Shown: positions 18,225 through 28,557 of the stretch, in pieces
Layout: the number at the start of each line of letters is the position of its first letter
How positions within the stretch are numbered: the first letter of the stretch is position 1
NCBI RefSeq assembly: GCF_017742995.1
Contig: NZ_CP072425.1
Location: forward strand, 2,294,001-2,358,000
Length of the DNA stretch: 64,000 bases
Direction: 5' to 3'
DNA from: Pseudoalteromonas viridis
Lineage (GTDB): Bacteria > Pseudomonadota > Gammaproteobacteria > Enterobacterales > Alteromonadaceae
Notes under the pieces: generated by a model
Told to the model about the DNA's origin: nothing
What the model saw: only the letters and a program-made list of their open reading frames with translations
The model's database searches: none
Translations under genes and position numbers: made by a program

Positions 18225-19508
18225 ATGTCAGACACTCCTACAGACGGCGACAAGAATAGTAAGCTCTTATACTGCTCATTTTGTGGTAAGAGCCAACACG
18301 AAGTACGCAAGTTGATCGCTGGTCCATCAGTGTACATTTGTGATGAATGCGTCGAACTGTGTAACGACATCATTAGAGAAGAAATCAAGGATATAGCGCC
18401 GCAACATGATTCGTCTGATAAATTGCCGGTACCAAGAGAGATCCGCAATCACCTTGATGACTATGTGATTGGCCAGGAGCACGCAAAGAAAGTGTTGTCA
18501 GTTGCTGTGTATAACCATTACAAGCGACTGAAAAATCAGGGCCTGAAAGGCGATGTTGAACTGGGCAAGAGTAATATCCTGCTGATTGGTCCAACAGGTA
18601 GTGGTAAAACACTCCTTGCCGAAACATTGGCGCGTTTACTGGATGTGCCTTTCACTATGGCTGATGCCACCACGCTAACCGAAGCCGGTTATGTGGGTGA
18701 AGATGTTGAAAATATTATCCAGAAGCTCTTGCAGAAGTGCGACTACGACGTTGAAAAAGCACAGCGTGGTATTGTTTACATCGATGAAATCGATAAGATT
18801 TCGCGTAAGTCTGATAATCCGTCCATCACGCGTGACGTATCGGGCGAAGGTGTTCAGCAAGCATTGCTAAAGCTCATTGAAGGAACCGTTGCCTCGGTGC
18901 CGCCACAAGGTGGGCGCAAGCATCCTCAACAAGAGTTTTTGCAGGTTGATACATCAAAGATCCTGTTTATCTGTGGCGGCGCATTTGCGGGTCTGGATAA
19001 GGTGATTGAGCAGCGCAGCCATACTAACACAGGTATTGGTTTTGGCGCTCAGGTAAAAACCTCAGACAGCGAGCGCTCACTGAGCGAGACGTTCAAAGAT
19101 GTTGAGCCAGAAGATCTGGTCAAATATGGTCTGATCCCTGAGTTTATCGGCCGTCTGCCAGTCGTGGCGACGCTTACTGAACTGGACGAAGACGCGCTGA
19201 TCCAAATTTTGAACGAGCCTAAAAATGCGCTGACCAAGCAATATGGTGCACTGTTCAAGATGGAAGGGGTTGAGCTGGAGTTTCGTGAAGACGCGCTCAA
19301 AGCCATTGCCCGTAAAGCGATGGACAGAAAAACCGGTGCGCGCGGACTACGTTCTATTGTAGAAGGTGTTCTGTTGGATACCATGTATGAGCTGCCGTCG
19401 ATTGAAGACGTGAGCAAAGTTGTGGTAGATGAAACCGTCATTAAAGGTGAATCTGATCCAATTTTAATTTACGAAAACAATAGTCAGGATAAAGCTGCAT
19501 CGGAGTAA
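18225..19508 (+). CDS. clpX: ATP-dependent Clp protease ATP-binding subunit ClpX
   Basis: AAA+ unfoldase that recognises tagged substrates and feeds ClpP. It has 427 residues. The N-terminal zinc-binding domain has four cysteines (C17, C20, C39, C42) in the CxxC...CxxC pattern. The AAA+ module carries Walker A GPTGSGKT, Walker [10 protein letters not shown], and the pore/substrate segments [10 protein letters not shown] and the RSH loop (EQRSHTNTG). The C-terminal small domain has [11 protein letters not shown], the sensor-2 arginine. It is co-directional with clpP and followed by a strong terminator. Confidence 0.98.
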   Translation: MSDTPTDGDKNSKLLYCSFCGKSQHEVRKLIAGPSVYICDECVELCNDIIREEIKDIAPQHDSSDKLPVPREIRNHLDDYVIGQEHAKKVLSVAVYNHYKRLKNQGLKGDVELGKSNILLIGPTGSGKTLLAETLARLLDVPFTMADATTLTEAGYVGEDVENIIQKLLQKCDYDVEKAQRGIVYIDEIDKISRKSDNPSITRDVSGEGVQQALLKLIEGTVASVPPQGGRKHPQQEFLQVDTSKILFICGGAFAGLDKVIEQRSHTNTGIGFGAQVKTSDSERSLSETFKDVEPEDLVKYGLIPEFIGRLPVVATLTELDEDALIQILNEPKNALTKQYGALFKMEGVELEFREDALKAIARKAMDRKTGARGLRSIVEGVLLDTMYELPSIEDVSKVVVDETVIKGESDPILIYENNSQDKAASE

Positions 19509-19524
19509 CGAGCGAGTTTTATCG

Positions 19525-19552
19525 CAAAAAGGAGCCTCAGGCTCCTTTTTTT
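19525..19552 (+). terminator. Rho-independent terminator of clpX
   Basis: AAAAAGGAGCC / GGCTCCTTTTTT stem with a 3-nt loop and a T-run. Confidence 0.92.
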
Positions 19553-19618
19553 GTCTACAGTTTAGTTGTACCAGCAAACAATAAACTCAAACTAGAAATC
19601 GATACGGATTGGTATTTA

Positions 19619-19648
19619 GGTTGAACTTTTTAAAGGCAATCCCCATAT
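19619..19648 (+). promoter_or_regulatory. Sigma-32 (heat-shock) promoter of lon
   Basis: GGTTGAAC as -35 (consensus CTTGAA) and CCCCATAT as -10 (19641-19648, matching the sigma-32 consensus), about 15 nt apart. It lies 43 bp upstream of the chosen lon start. Confidence 0.85.
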
Positions 19649-19691
19649 ACCTCCCTAATCCTTGAAATTAATGAAGTGCGAAGAGAATATA

Positions 19692-22055
19692 ATGACGCTT
19701 GAGAGAATGGATCGAGTCGAGATACCCGTATTGGCACTGCGTGATGTGGTCGTATACCCTCATATGGTGATCCCGCTGTTTGTAGGCAGAGAAAAATCAA
19801 TAAAATGCCTAGAAGCTGCGATGGAGAATGACAAGCAAATTTTTTTGGTGGCGCAAAAAGAAGCGTCAATAGACGACCCGGACACTGATGATATCTATCA
19901 GGTTGGCACCGTCGCTACCGTACTGCAACTACTTAAGTTACCTGATGGCACCGTCAAAGTATTGGTCGAAGGTACTCAACGCGCCAAGATTGAAAAATTC
20001 CTGGTGACCGACGAGTACTTCCTGGCAGAAGCGCAGTTTATTGCGTCTGAAAATATTGAAGGCCCGGAGCAGGATATTTTCATCCGCAGTGCTATCAGTC
20101 AGTTTGAAGGCTATGTAAAACTCAATAAGAAAATCCCGCCAGAAGTACTGACCTCGGTTTCCGGGATTGATGAAACGGCCCGGCTTGCTGATACTATGGC
20201 GGCGCACATGCCTATCAAAGTACCTGAAAAGCAGAAGGTACTTGAGTTATATAATGTCACTGAGCGATTAGAATATCTGATGGCGCTGATGGAAGGTGAA
20301 ATTGACCTGCTACAGGTTGAGAAGAAGATCCGTTCACGCGTTAAAAAGCAGATGGAAAAATCGCAGCGCGAGTATTACCTCAACGAACAGATGAAAGCTA
20401 TCCAGAAAGAACTAGGTGAGCTGGATGATGTCCCGGATGAGTTTGAAGCGCTGAAAAAGCGCATAGCAGAAGCGCAAATGCCCAAAGAGGCAGAAGAAAA
20501 AGCCACCTCTGAACTGAACAAGCTGAAAATGATGTCGCCTATGTCGGCTGAAGCAACCGTGGTGCGCTCTTACATCGATACGCTGATTGGTGTGCCGTGG
20601 AAAAAACGCTCCAAGGTTAAAAAAGACTTGGCCAATGCGCAGAAAATCCTTGATTCCGACCACTACGGTCTGGAGAAAGTCAAGGAGCGCATTATCGAGT
20701 ATCTTGCGGTTCAGCAGCGCACTAACAAGCTCAAAGGGCCGATCTTGTGCCTGGTAGGCCCGCCAGGGGTGGGTAAAACCAGTTTAGGACAATCCATCGC
20801 GCGTTCAACGGGTCGTAAGTATGTGCGTATGGCATTGGGTGGTGTACGTGATGAAGCGGAGATCCGTGGTCACAGACGCACCTACATTGGCTCAATGCCG
20901 GGCAAGTTAATCCAGAGCATGACCAAAGTGGGTGTAAAGAATCCCCTGTTCTTGCTGGACGAAATTGACAAAATGTCTTCTGATATGCGTGGCGACCCAG
21001 CTTCAGCCTTGCTCGAAGTGCTGGATCCAGAGCAAAACAGCAGTTTTGCTGATCATTATCTGGAAGTCGAATATGACCTGTCAGATGTGATGTTTGTCGC
21101 AACCTCTAACAGCTTTAATATCCCGGGTCCATTGCTTGACCGGATGGAAGTGATCCGTCTTTCGGGCTACACCGAAGATGAAAAACTGAATATCTCTAAA
21201 CAGCATTTGATCCCGAAACAGATTAAGCGTAATGGCTTGAAAGAGCATGAGATTGACATTGAAGACAGTGCCATCATTGATACCATTCGTTACTACACCC
21301 GAGAAGCCGGGGTGCGTAACCTGGAGCGTGAACTGTCAAAGCTATGCCGTAAAGCGGTTAAGAGTATCCTGCTGAGTAAGTCGAAAGACAAGGTGGTGAT
21401 CAACGCCCAAAACCTGGAAAGCTACTTGGGTGTTCAGCGTTTTGATTATGGTAAAGCGGAAGATGGCGATCGCGTTGGCCTGGTTACCGGCTTAGCCTGG
21501 ACTGAAGTGGGCGGTGACTTACTAACCATCGAATGTGCAGCGGTACCAGGTAAAGGCAAATTAGCCTACACAGGTTCATTAGGCGATGTGATGCAAGAGT
21601 CGATTCAGGCAGCTATGACCGTAGTACGTAATCGTGCCGACAAGCTCAGGATCAATGAAGACTTCTACGAGAAACGCGACATCCACGTACACGTGCCCGA
21701 AGGTGCAACGCCAAAAGACGGCCCAAGTGCAGGTATCGCCATGGTGACGGCATTAGTTTCCAGCCTGACTGGTAACCCGGTACGCAGCGATGTGGCGATG
21801 ACAGGTGAAATCACGTTACGTGGCGAGGTCCTGCCAATTGGAGGACTGAAAGAAAAACTGCTAGCTGCGCATCGGGGTGGCATTAAAACTGTGGTCATTC
21901 CAAAGAAGAATGAGCGCGACTTGAAAGAGATCCCGCAAAACGTATTGGAAGGTCTGGAAATCCACCCTGTTAGCTGGATTGATGACGTTTTATCTCTGGC
22001 ACTCGCTCATCCGGTAGACAGTTTTACCATTGAGTCGCAAAAGTCGGCCGGGTAA
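19692..22055 (+). CDS. lon: ATP-dependent protease Lon
   Basis: Cytoplasmic AAA+ serine protease that degrades misfolded and short-lived regulatory proteins. The start is set at the ATG at 19692 ([18 protein letters not shown]), which aligns with E. coli Lon and follows a GAAGAG ribosome site; the frame is open 30 bp further up but without support. This gives 787 residues. Domains: the N-terminal substrate domain (1-300, including a coiled coil with [20 protein letters not shown]), the AAA+ module with Walker [10 protein letters not shown] and Walker B FLLDEIDK, and the protease domain with the catalytic Ser in [10 protein letters not shown] and Lys in [12 protein letters not shown]. It has a heat-shock promoter. 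Confidence 0.98.
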   Translation: MTLERMDRVEIPVLALRDVVVYPHMVIPLFVGREKSIKCLEAAMENDKQIFLVAQKEASIDDPDTDDIYQVGTVATVLQLLKLPDGTVKVLVEGTQRAKIEKFLVTDEYFLAEAQFIASENIEGPEQDIFIRSAISQFEGYVKLNKKIPPEVLTSVSGIDETARLADTMAAHMPIKVPEKQKVLELYNVTERLEYLMALMEGEIDLLQVEKKIRSRVKKQMEKSQREYYLNEQMKAIQKELGELDDVPDEFEALKKRIAEAQMPKEAEEKATSELNKLKMMSPMSAEATVVRSYIDTLIGVPWKKRSKVKKDLANAQKILDSDHYGLEKVKERIIEYLAVQQRTNKLKGPILCLVGPPGVGKTSLGQSIARSTGRKYVRMALGGVRDEAEIRGHRRTYIGSMPGKLIQSMTKVGVKNPLFLLDEIDKMSSDMRGDPASALLEVLDPEQNSSFADHYLEVEYDLSDVMFVATSNSFNIPGPLLDRMEVIRLSGYTEDEKLNISKQHLIPKQIKRNGLKEHEIDIEDSAIIDTIRYYTREAGVRNLERELSKLCRKAVKSILLSKSKDKVVINAQNLESYLGVQRFDYGKAEDGDRVGLVTGLAWTEVGGDLLTIECAAVPGKGKLAYTGSLGDVMQESIQAAMTVVRNRADKLRINEDFYEKRDIHVHVPEGATPKDGPSAGIAMVTALVSSLTGNPVRSDVAMTGEITLRGEVLPIGGLKEKLLAAHRGGIKTVVIPKKNERDLKEIPQNVLEGLEIHPVSWIDDVLSLALAHPVDSFTIESQKSAG

Positions 22056-22279
22056 AGCAGAAAAAGTACATAAAAGTGCGTAAAAAGGGTTTTCAAATCT
22101 ATATGGTATGCTAACTTAAGCACTGGATTAGCCCGGTAGCCCGCAACCCGCGTGGTTACTAGGCTTTGAGACATTAGATGAAATAGAGAATCGTCAGATT
22201 TCTCTGAGTTAACTACAAAAGTGATGTTAGTGGTAAGCCCTCATCGCTCTTGATAATAACAATGTAAGAGGATGATATT

Positions 22280-22552
22280 GTGAATAAATCTCAATTAATC
22301 GATCATATCGCAGCTGATGCTGATATTTCTAAAGCGGCTGCGGGTCGTGCTCTGGATTCATTCATTGAGTCAGTAACTGGTGCGCTAAAAGACGGTGACT
22401 CAGTTGCCCTAGTCGGTTTTGGTACTTTCTCAGTGCGTGAGCGTGCAGCGCGTACTGGTCGTAACCCACAAACTGGTGCGGCAATCGAAATCGCTGCAGC
22501 TAACATCCCATCTTTCAAAGCCGGTAAAGCTCTGAAAGACGCGGTAAACTAA
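22280..22552 (+). CDS. hupB: DNA-binding protein HU-beta
   Basis: Nucleoid protein that bends and constrains DNA, as a homodimer or with HU-alpha. It has 90 residues and a GTG start after a TAAGAGG ribosome site. Features: the helical dimerisation part ([25 protein letters not shown]), the beta-ribbon DNA arm with [21 protein letters not shown], and the C-terminal helix [12 protein letters not shown]. The position after lon is conserved in gammaproteobacteria. The 224-bp gap before it contains an interrupted hairpin (about 22128-22168) without a T-run. Confidence 0.98.
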   Translation: MNKSQLIDHIAADADISKAAAGRALDSFIESVTGALKDGDSVALVGFGTFSVRERAARTGRNPQTGAAIEIAAANIPSFKAGKALKDAVN

Positions 22553-22620
22553 GCAGATTTCGCTCAGTCTGTCCAATAACCTATGTTAAAATAGTGTAAT
22601 TGGGCCAGATAAGCTTCAAG

Positions 22621-22655
22621 AAAAAAAGCGTATCTGCTAAGATACGCTTTTTTTA
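22621..22655 (+). terminator. Rho-independent terminator of hupB
   Basis: AAAAAAAGCGTATC / GATACGCTTTTTTT stem with a 6-nt loop. Confidence 0.93.
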
Positions 22656-22751
22656 TACCAGCTGGATAATGACGCACAGTCGCCCGGCCAATGGCGATTT
22701 GGCTCAATGCGCTGATTTGCACGCAAGTTTTTGCCAGTTTGCACTTCCGTG

Positions 22752-22778
22752 CTTGCAATTGCCGCACTTATCCATATA
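22752..22778 (+). promoter_or_regulatory. Possible sigma-32-like promoter upstream of ppiD
   Basis: CTTGCAA (22752-22758) and TCCATATA (22771-22778), 12 nt apart, resemble a heat-shock promoter. The leader to ppiD would be about 115 nt. E. coli ppiD is known to respond to sigma-32 and Cpx; I saw no CpxR box here. Confidence 0.3.
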
Positions 22779-22902
22779 AATAGGTACAGAGACGAAACAG
22801 GGCGCTGGAGTATTGATTCAGCGAGCTTGGATACGCACATAAACCCAAAGTACTGAGCGTGGTTGGACTTACGTGCTTAGACTTAGATAAGAGATAGAAT
22901 AA

Positions 22903-24816
22903 ATGCTAGAAAAGATTAGAGAAGGCTCACAGGGCCTGGCAGCCAAAATTATTCTTGGTGTAGTGATCTTGTCTTTTGCGTTGGCAGGGATCGGTGGTTA
23001 CCTAGGTCAAACCACAGAGCAGGCCGTAGCAGAAGTCAACGGAGTTAAGATCACACAAATGGAATTCTCCCGCGCCTATGAAAATGAGCGCGCACGGCTG
23101 GAGCGCCAGTTTGGTGAGTACTTTACACAAATCTCAGCAGATCCGGCATACATGGCTCAGATCCGCAGTGGGGTCATTGACCGTCTGGTACAACAAGAAC
23201 TACAAAACCAGCTAGCGATTGAGTTAGGCCTGAGAGTAAGTGACGAGCAAGTAAAGCAAGCGATTTTTGAGTTGCCTTACTTTCAGCTTGGTGGCCAATT
23301 CAGTAACGACCGATATCTGCAGCTGATCCGCCAGATGAACTTCCAGCCAGACTCTTTCCGCGAGTACATGCGTGAAGAAATGACCCGCAACCAGCTGGTT
23401 TCTGCGGTTGCTGGTTCTGACTTCGTGTTGGACAATGAGCTAAAACAAACACTGGCACTGCAGCAGCAAACACGTGATATTGACTACATTCAGCTGAGCA
23501 AAGAGACCGTTAAAGGTGAAGTCACTGTAACTGACGCTGAAATTTCAGATTACTATGAGCTTAATCAGGAGCAATTCCAGGCACCAGAGCAAATTGCGCT
23601 GCAATACCTGGAGCTTAAGTCTGACGATATTACCCTGGATAAGCCAGTTACTGATGAAGAAGTGCGTGCTTACTATGAAGAAAACCAGGCCCAGTATCTG
23701 GAAGAAGAGCGCCGTCGTGTTGCACATATTCTGATTGAAAGCACGGATGATGCTGATGCGGCGAAGCAAAAAGCAACGGCTTTGTATGAGCAGCTACAAG
23801 GCGGCAAAGACTTTGCCGAGCTGGCACAAGCCGAATCTGACGATATCGCTTCTGCAGAGGTCGGTGGTGATCTGGACTGGATTGAGCGTGACATGATGGA
23901 GCCTGAGTTTGAAGAAGCGGCATTCGCGCTGGCAAATGTTGGTGATATCTCCCCTGTTGTCGAAACTGAATTTGGTTTTCACATCATCAAGCTAACCGAT
24001 TTACAGGCGCAACAGTCAAAAGCATTCGAAGAGGTTGCGGCTGACTTGCGTGCAGAGCTTGAAAGCACTGCCAAAGCTAATGCGTTTTATGAAAAACAAT
24101 CACAAATCGCAGAGTTGGCGTTTGAAGTGGCAGATTCTCTTGAAGATGCAGCGGCTGTCGCCGATATTGAATTGAAGAGCACTGAGCTGGTATCGCGCAT
24201 GGCATTGCCTGCACCGCTTAACGACCCAAGCATTGCTAATGCCATTTTCACGCCTGAGCTGATCGAAGACAGAGTTAACTCTGAAGTGCTCGAAGCAGGC
24301 AATGAGCATATCGTTGTGGTACGCGTTCTTGACCACAAGCCGGCGACTGTGAAGCCGCTGGAAGAGGTGACCGCGCAGATCAAAACACGTCTTGAGAACG
24401 AAAAAGCGTCTGAGCTGATTAAAGAGAAAGCGAACACGCTATATGCTCAGCTGGAAGAAGGCAAAGCACTGAGCGATATCGCAACTGCGGAATCTGTCGA
24501 AGTGAAAAGTGAGGCAGCTTTGAAGCGTCAAAGCTTTACTGTTGCGCCAGAGATTGTCCAGCAGGCATTCAAACTGGCACATCCGGATAGCGACAAAACT
24601 CAGTCTGCATTGGTTGAACTAAATAGTGGTGATGCAGCACTGTTGGTGCTCAAAGGCGTAACCACCACAGCCGTGACAGGTGAAGTGGAGCCACAGCAGA
24701 AGCAAAACATCACCATGTCAGTGGTGAACAAAAACTTCCTTGCTCTGCTTAGTGCACTGGAATCCGATGCTGAAGTGGTGCGTCCAACTTTGCAATTCAG
24801 TGACGAGATGCAGTAA
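22903..24816 (+). CDS. ppiD: Periplasmic folding chaperone PpiD (SurA-like, parvulin domain)
   Basis: Inner-membrane-anchored chaperone that works at the periplasmic exit of the Sec translocon. It has 637 residues. A short cytoplasmic N-terminus (MLEKIREGSQG) precedes one transmembrane helix (about 15-35, IILGVVILSFALAGIGGYLG). The SurA-N-like segment follows to about 200. The parvulin domain lies at about 265-355 (RRRVAHILIE, GGDLDWIERDMMEPEFEEAAFAL, TEFGFHIIKL). The C-terminal half is helical and acidic. Length and layout match E. coli PpiD (623). It is convergent with sapF. Confidence 0.95.
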   Translation: MLEKIREGSQGLAAKIILGVVILSFALAGIGGYLGQTTEQAVAEVNGVKITQMEFSRAYENERARLERQFGEYFTQISADPAYMAQIRSGVIDRLVQQELQNQLAIELGLRVSDEQVKQAIFELPYFQLGGQFSNDRYLQLIRQMNFQPDSFREYMREEMTRNQLVSAVAGSDFVLDNELKQTLALQQQTRDIDYIQLSKETVKGEVTVTDAEISDYYELNQEQFQAPEQIALQYLELKSDDITLDKPVTDEEVRAYYEENQAQYLEEERRRVAHILIESTDDADAAKQKATALYEQLQGGKDFAELAQAESDDIASAEVGGDLDWIERDMMEPEFEEAAFALANVGDISPVVETEFGFHIIKLTDLQAQQSKAFEEVAADLRAELESTAKANAFYEKQSQIAELAFEVADSLEDAAAVADIELKSTELVSRMALPAPLNDPSIANAIFTPELIEDRVNSEVLEAGNEHIVVVRVLDHKPATVKPLEEVTAQIKTRLENEKASELIKEKANTLYAQLEEGKALSDIATAESVEVKSEAALKRQSFTVAPEIVQQAFKLAHPDSDKTQSALVELNSGDAALLVLKGVTTTAVTGEVEPQQKQNITMSVVNKNFLALLSALESDAEVVRPTLQFSDEMQ

Positions 24817-24842
24817 GTTAAGCATAACCGAAGAGTTAAACG

Positions 24843-24871
24843 AAAAAACGCCGGGACCCCGGCGTTTTTTT
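24843..24871. terminator. Bidirectional Rho-independent terminator, ppiD / sapF
   Basis: AAAAAACGCCGGG / CCCGGCGTTTTTT stem with a very short loop. It has A-run and T-run on both sides and lies between the convergent ends of ppiD and the sap operon. Confidence 0.93.
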
Positions 24872-24887
24872 ATGTCTGAACCAGTAA

Positions 24888-25649
24888 TTAAACGGCCAAC
24901 AGCTTTTGCATAACCTTAGACTGAGGGGCACGAAAAATCGCTTCGCTGTTGCCGTATTCCACGCTTCTGCCCCGGCTCAAAACCAGTAACTTATCACTCA
25001 TGTGGCGAACTAAGCTGAGATGGTGGGTGATCAGGATATAGCTCAAGCCAAAGTCACGTTGTAGTTCCAGCAGCAGGTTCACGGTTTGTGCCCGAACTGA
25101 CGGGTCGAGTGACGACAGGGCTTCGTCCAGCACCACCACTTTCGGGTCTAAAATCAAAGCGCGTGCCAGCGCCACACGTTGCAACTGCCCGCCACTGAAC
25201 ATATGGGGATAGTAGTCATAATGTTCTGACAGCAAGCCAACGCGAGACAAGGTTGCGACGATTTTTTTATCGCGCTGATGCTTGGTGAGCTGAGTATTTA
25301 AGCGCAAACAGTCGTCCAGCATATCGCCTATGGTCAGGCCCCGATTGAGTGAGCGGGTTGGATCCTGAAAAATCAGCCGGATATGACGACAATCATGATT
25401 TTGATGACCGTTGTCTTCAATCATTTCACCACTTAGCAAAATCTGCCCCGAATCGGCATGCTCAGCGCCAGCCAGAACCCGGGCGAGGGTACTTTTACCT
25501 GAGCCGGTTTCACCAATCACGGCCAGCGTTTCACCCGGAGCAACGGCAAAAGAGACGTCTTTGAGCACCTTAACACGCTTGCGCCGAAACAGGCCTGCCC
25601 GGGTGTTAAAGGCTTTATTTAGTGACTGCACCTTCAGCACGGGTTGCAT
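24888..25649 (-). CDS. sapF: Peptide ABC transporter ATP-binding protein SapF
   Basis: Second ATPase of the Sap (sensitivity to antimicrobial peptides) oligopeptide-type importer. It has 253 residues, with Walker A GETGSGKST, signature FSGGQLQRVALARAL, Walker B VVVLDEALSSLD and the H-loop ILITHHLS. It overlaps sapD by 16 bp, which argues for translational coupling, and is the last gene of the leftward unit. In enterobacteria and Haemophilus, Sap proteins are linked to antimicrobial-peptide resistance, haem and putrescine/potassium handling; which applies here is unknown. Confidence 0.92.
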   Translation of the reverse strand: MQPVLKVQSLNKAFNTRAGLFRRKRVKVLKDVSFAVAPGETLAVIGETGSGKSTLARVLAGAEHADSGQILLSGEMIEDNGHQNHDCRHIRLIFQDPTRSLNRGLTIGDMLDDCLRLNTQLTKHQRDKKIVATLSRVGLLSEHYDYYPHMFSGGQLQRVALARALILDPKVVVLDEALSSLDPSVRAQTVNLLLELQRDFGLSYILITHHLSLVRHMSDKLLVLSRGRSVEYGNSEAIFRAPQSKVMQKLLAV

Positions 25650-26641
25650 TTTTTCTTCTCCTGCAGCAATGGAAAGTGGCAGGCATAAGCATGGCCGTGC
25701 GATTTAACCTGTTCCGGTGTGACTACACACTCGCGCTGTGCCTGCGGGCAGCGAGGTCCCAGACGACAGCCTATTGGCAAGTGTTGTAAGGGGGGAATAG
25801 TGCCTTTGAGCGCAAAGAAAGACGCTTTGTGGCCAATCCCGTGGGCGTAGTCAGGGAGCGACTTCACCAGGGCTTGCGTATAAGGGTGATAGGGGTGACA
25901 AAAGACTTTGGTTGTCGGGCCCGCTTCAACCATCTGACCACAGTAGAGCACATGCATGGCGTGTGACCAGTCGGCAATTTCTTCCAGCTCATGGGTGATC
26001 ATTAAAATCGACATGTTTTTCAGCTGGTTTAGGCTTTTCAGTAAGCGGAAAACCTGGGCCCGAGTGGTGGTTTCGAGTGCCGTGGTTGGCTCATCTGCAA
26101 TCAAAAGCTTGGGGCTTCGGGCAATGGCCATGGCTATCATCACCTTCTGGCAAACGCCTTCTGAGAGCTCATGAGGGTAGCTGCTTGATACCCGTCGGTG
26201 ATCCCGGATCCCCACTTTATGCAGCAGCGCTTTCACCTTTTCTTTGCGCTCATTGCGACGGCTGAAAAAGCCACCTTTAAAACAATTATCAGGCAAAGAT
26301 TCAGCAACTTGTTCAAAAATCTTGGCAGTCGGATCCAGGCTGCGGCTGGGCTCCTGGTAGATCATGGCAATATCCCGGCTCACCAGTTTACGGCGTTTCT
26401 CCGGGCTCAGGCGCATCAGATCGACCCCTTGCCAGTGCATCCGATCTGCCGTGATGCGCCAGCGGTTGTTCAGCACCCCGACGATGGCCTTGGCTATCAG
26501 GCTTTTACCAGAACCGGATTCACCAACCAGTGCATGTACTTCACCTTCTTTGAGGCTCATGCTGACCCGATCAACGGCACGAATAACGCCATTGTCGGTG
26601 GGTAACTCGATGGTGAGGTTTTTGATATCAAGTAATTGCAT
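25634..26641 (-). CDS. sapD: Peptide ABC transporter ATP-binding protein SapD
   Basis: First ATPase of the Sap importer, 335 residues. Walker A is GESGSGKSL. The signature is atypical: LSEGVCQKVMIAMAIA (L-S-E-G in place of L-S-G-G), as in other SapD proteins. Walker B is LLIADEPTTALE and the H-loop is LMITHELE. The C-terminal oligopeptide-transporter extension has four cysteines (CRLGPRCPQAQREC...C), the pattern that in DppD-type ATPases binds a 4Fe-4S cluster. Its start codon shares one base with the sapC stop (TAATG). Confidence 0.93.
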   Translation of the reverse strand: MQLLDIKNLTIELPTDNGVIRAVDRVSMSLKEGEVHALVGESGSGKSLIAKAIVGVLNNRWRITADRMHWQGVDLMRLSPEKRRKLVSRDIAMIYQEPSRSLDPTAKIFEQVAESLPDNCFKGGFFSRRNERKEKVKALLHKVGIRDHRRVSSSYPHELSEGVCQKVMIAMAIARSPKLLIADEPTTALETTTRAQVFRLLKSLNQLKNMSILMITHELEEIADWSHAMHVLYCGQMVEAGPTTKVFCHPYHPYTQALVKSLPDYAHGIGHKASFFALKGTIPPLQHLPIGCRLGPRCPQAQRECVVTPEQVKSHGHAYACHFPLLQEKKKCNPC

Positions 26642-27534
26642 TAATCCGCCTTTCTCGCCTGCAATGCGTCGCGTAGCCCGTCACCGACAAGGTTAGTCGC
26701 AAGCACCGATAAAAACAACAGCGCCCCGGGCAGGCCCACGGTCCAGGGAGCAAGATAAATGAGGCCAAGGTTTTCCGCCAGCATCGCACCCCACTCGGTG
26801 GTGGGCGGCTGAGCCCCGAGTTTCAAAAAGCCCAACGCTGCAATGTCCAGGATCGCGGTAGACAAAGCGAGTGTGAATATCACCACGATATGTTCGTAAA
26901 TATTAGGCAGTACACCGCGCACAATCAGTTGCCAGCGGTTAGCGCCATCCAGCCTGAAGGCACTGATGTAATCTTTGTTGAGCTCTTCCACCACCAGGTT
27001 GCGAATTGAGTGAATGTATTGCGGTAGCAGCGCGAAAATTATCGCCCATACGGTATTGAATAAGCCCGGGCCAAGAATAGCGATAATGATGATAGCCAGC
27101 AGTAGCGACGGAATGGCCAGAGTGATATCCAGCAAGTGATTGAGCAGGCTCGATTTAAAGCCCTGGCTGCATCCGGCCAGAGTGCCCAGCACAACGCCCA
27201 GCAGAGTAGTTAACAGGGCTGCGACAATGGACAAACCAAAGGTGTAAGTGGCGCCACGCATCAGGCGAGATAATACATCGCGCCCCAAATCGTCGGTGCC
27301 AAGGATAAAGTTAACATTGCCCTCATCGTGCCAGGATGGGGGCAGCAATAAGGCATCGGCATGTTGCTGATCAATGCCGTAGGGTGCCAACAAAGGCGCC
27401 AGCACCGCGAGCAAGGTCAGCGCAATAAACAACCACAGACCGACCAGCGCCGGGTGGTTGGCTTTAAATTTCCGCCACAGCCGGGATAGCGGAGAGCGGT
27501 TCGACTCTTCTGTAAAGAGATTAAACTTTGCCAT
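26641..27534 (-). CDS. sapC: Peptide ABC transporter permease SapC
   Basis: Inner-membrane permease of the DppC/OppC type, 297 residues. It has an N-terminal transmembrane helix after a cytoplasmic leader (NHPALVGLWLFIALTLLAVLA), the conserved LGTDDLGRDVLSRLM entry motif of OppC proteins, further helices (about 95-120, 130-160, 215-240, 255-280) and the EAA-loop ATPase contact near SAFRLDGANRWQLI. It overlaps sapB by 14 bp. Confidence 0.94.
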   Translation of the reverse strand: MAKFNLFTEESNRSPLSRLWRKFKANHPALVGLWLFIALTLLAVLAPLLAPYGIDQQHADALLLPPSWHDEGNVNFILGTDDLGRDVLSRLMRGATYTFGLSIVAALLTTLLGVVLGTLAGCSQGFKSSLLNHLLDITLAIPSLLLAIIIIAILGPGLFNTVWAIIFALLPQYIHSIRNLVVEELNKDYISAFRLDGANRWQLIVRGVLPNIYEHIVVIFTLALSTAILDIAALGFLKLGAQPPTTEWGAMLAENLGLIYLAPWTVGLPGALLFLSVLATNLVGDGLRDALQARKAD

Positions 27535-28555
27535 GGGCCTGATTCCTGGCTAACGGGTCAAGGAGTGTGTGGATCACATCGGCCAGCATATTGGCGAAAA
27601 TGACGAAAAAGGAGACCGCAAGCAGCCCTCCCTGAATGGCCGGATAGTCCCGCTGATAGATACTTTCAATCATCCAGCGACCAATGCCCGGCCAGGAGAA
27701 AATGACTTCGGTTACCATGGCCAGCGTGATCAGCGTACTAAATTGCAGGCCGATTTGTTTGATCACCGGCAGCAGAGCATTGCGCAGGGCATGATCGAGA
27801 ATTAGCTGGCGACGGTTGAGGCCTTTGGCTCGAGCCGTTTTTATGTAGTTTTGTTCCAGTACGGTCAGCATCGAGTCTCGAGTAAAACGCACTAATACGG
27901 TGGTTGGGTACATGGCCAGCACCACAGTTGGCAGGGTCAGGTGATGTAGCGCATCGGCAAAAGCCTGACCGCCATACGGAAAGTCATGCAACCAGATATC
28001 CAGCAGAATAAAGTTGGTGACTGGGGGGATTTCATAAAGCAAGCCAATGCGGCCCGACATAGGAAACCAGCCAAGGCTGAGACAGAAAATCATAATCAGC
28101 AGCAGGGCCAGCCAGAACACGGGAATGGAGAATCCCAGCAAGGTCAGCGAGCTGATCACTTTGTCTGGCCATTTGTTGTGGTAGGCACTGGCAATAACAC
28201 CGGCCGGGATCCCCAGACACAGCGCCATGATCAGCGCATAAACGCACAACTCAATGGTGGCGGGAAAGAGCTGCTTTACATGACCGAACACCGCCTGGCC
28301 GGATGACAAAGACAGCCCCCAGTCACCCTCAAAGAGGCGGACCAGAAAGGCCTGATACTGGATCAGCAGGTTATCGTCTATGTGATACTTTTGTTCCAGG
28401 ATTTGTGTCTGGCTGAAATTGGCGTTCAGCTCGCCGCTAAAATTGGTCAGCAGATCGCCGGGAAACAGATAGTTCAGCGCAAAGGTAAAAGCTGTCAGCG
28501 CAAATAACATAAACAGCAGTAAACTGAGGCGGCGAAATAAAAAGTCAGCAAACAT
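27521..28555 (-). CDS. sapB: Peptide ABC transporter permease SapB
   Basis: Partner permease of the DppB/OppB type, 344 residues. It has an N-terminal membrane helix (LSLLLFMLFALTAFTFALNYLFPGD), several later helices, and the EAA loop NYIKTARAKGLNRRQLILDHALRNALLPV, which is the typical ATPase-docking segment. It ends in a last transmembrane helix near GLLAVSFFVIFANMLADV. It starts 2 bp after the sapA stop, so it is part of the same transcript. Confidence 0.94.
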   Translation of the reverse strand: MFADFLFRRLSLLLFMLFALTAFTFALNYLFPGDLLTNFSGELNANFSQTQILEQKYHIDDNLLIQYQAFLVRLFEGDWGLSLSSGQAVFGHVKQLFPATIELCVYALIMALCLGIPAGVIASAYHNKWPDKVISSLTLLGFSIPVFWLALLLIMIFCLSLGWFPMSGRIGLLYEIPPVTNFILLDIWLHDFPYGGQAFADALHHLTLPTVVLAMYPTTVLVRFTRDSMLTVLEQNYIKTARAKGLNRRQLILDHALRNALLPVIKQIGLQFSTLITLAMVTEVIFSWPGIGRWMIESIYQRDYPAIQGGLLAVSFFVIFANMLADVIHTLLDPLARNQAHGKV

Positions 28556-28557
28556 AA

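Noticed and set aside
26198..26605. Long plus-strand open frame opposite sapD
   Set aside because: It is the antisense shadow of a clear ABC ATPase gene, and the product has no recognisable features.
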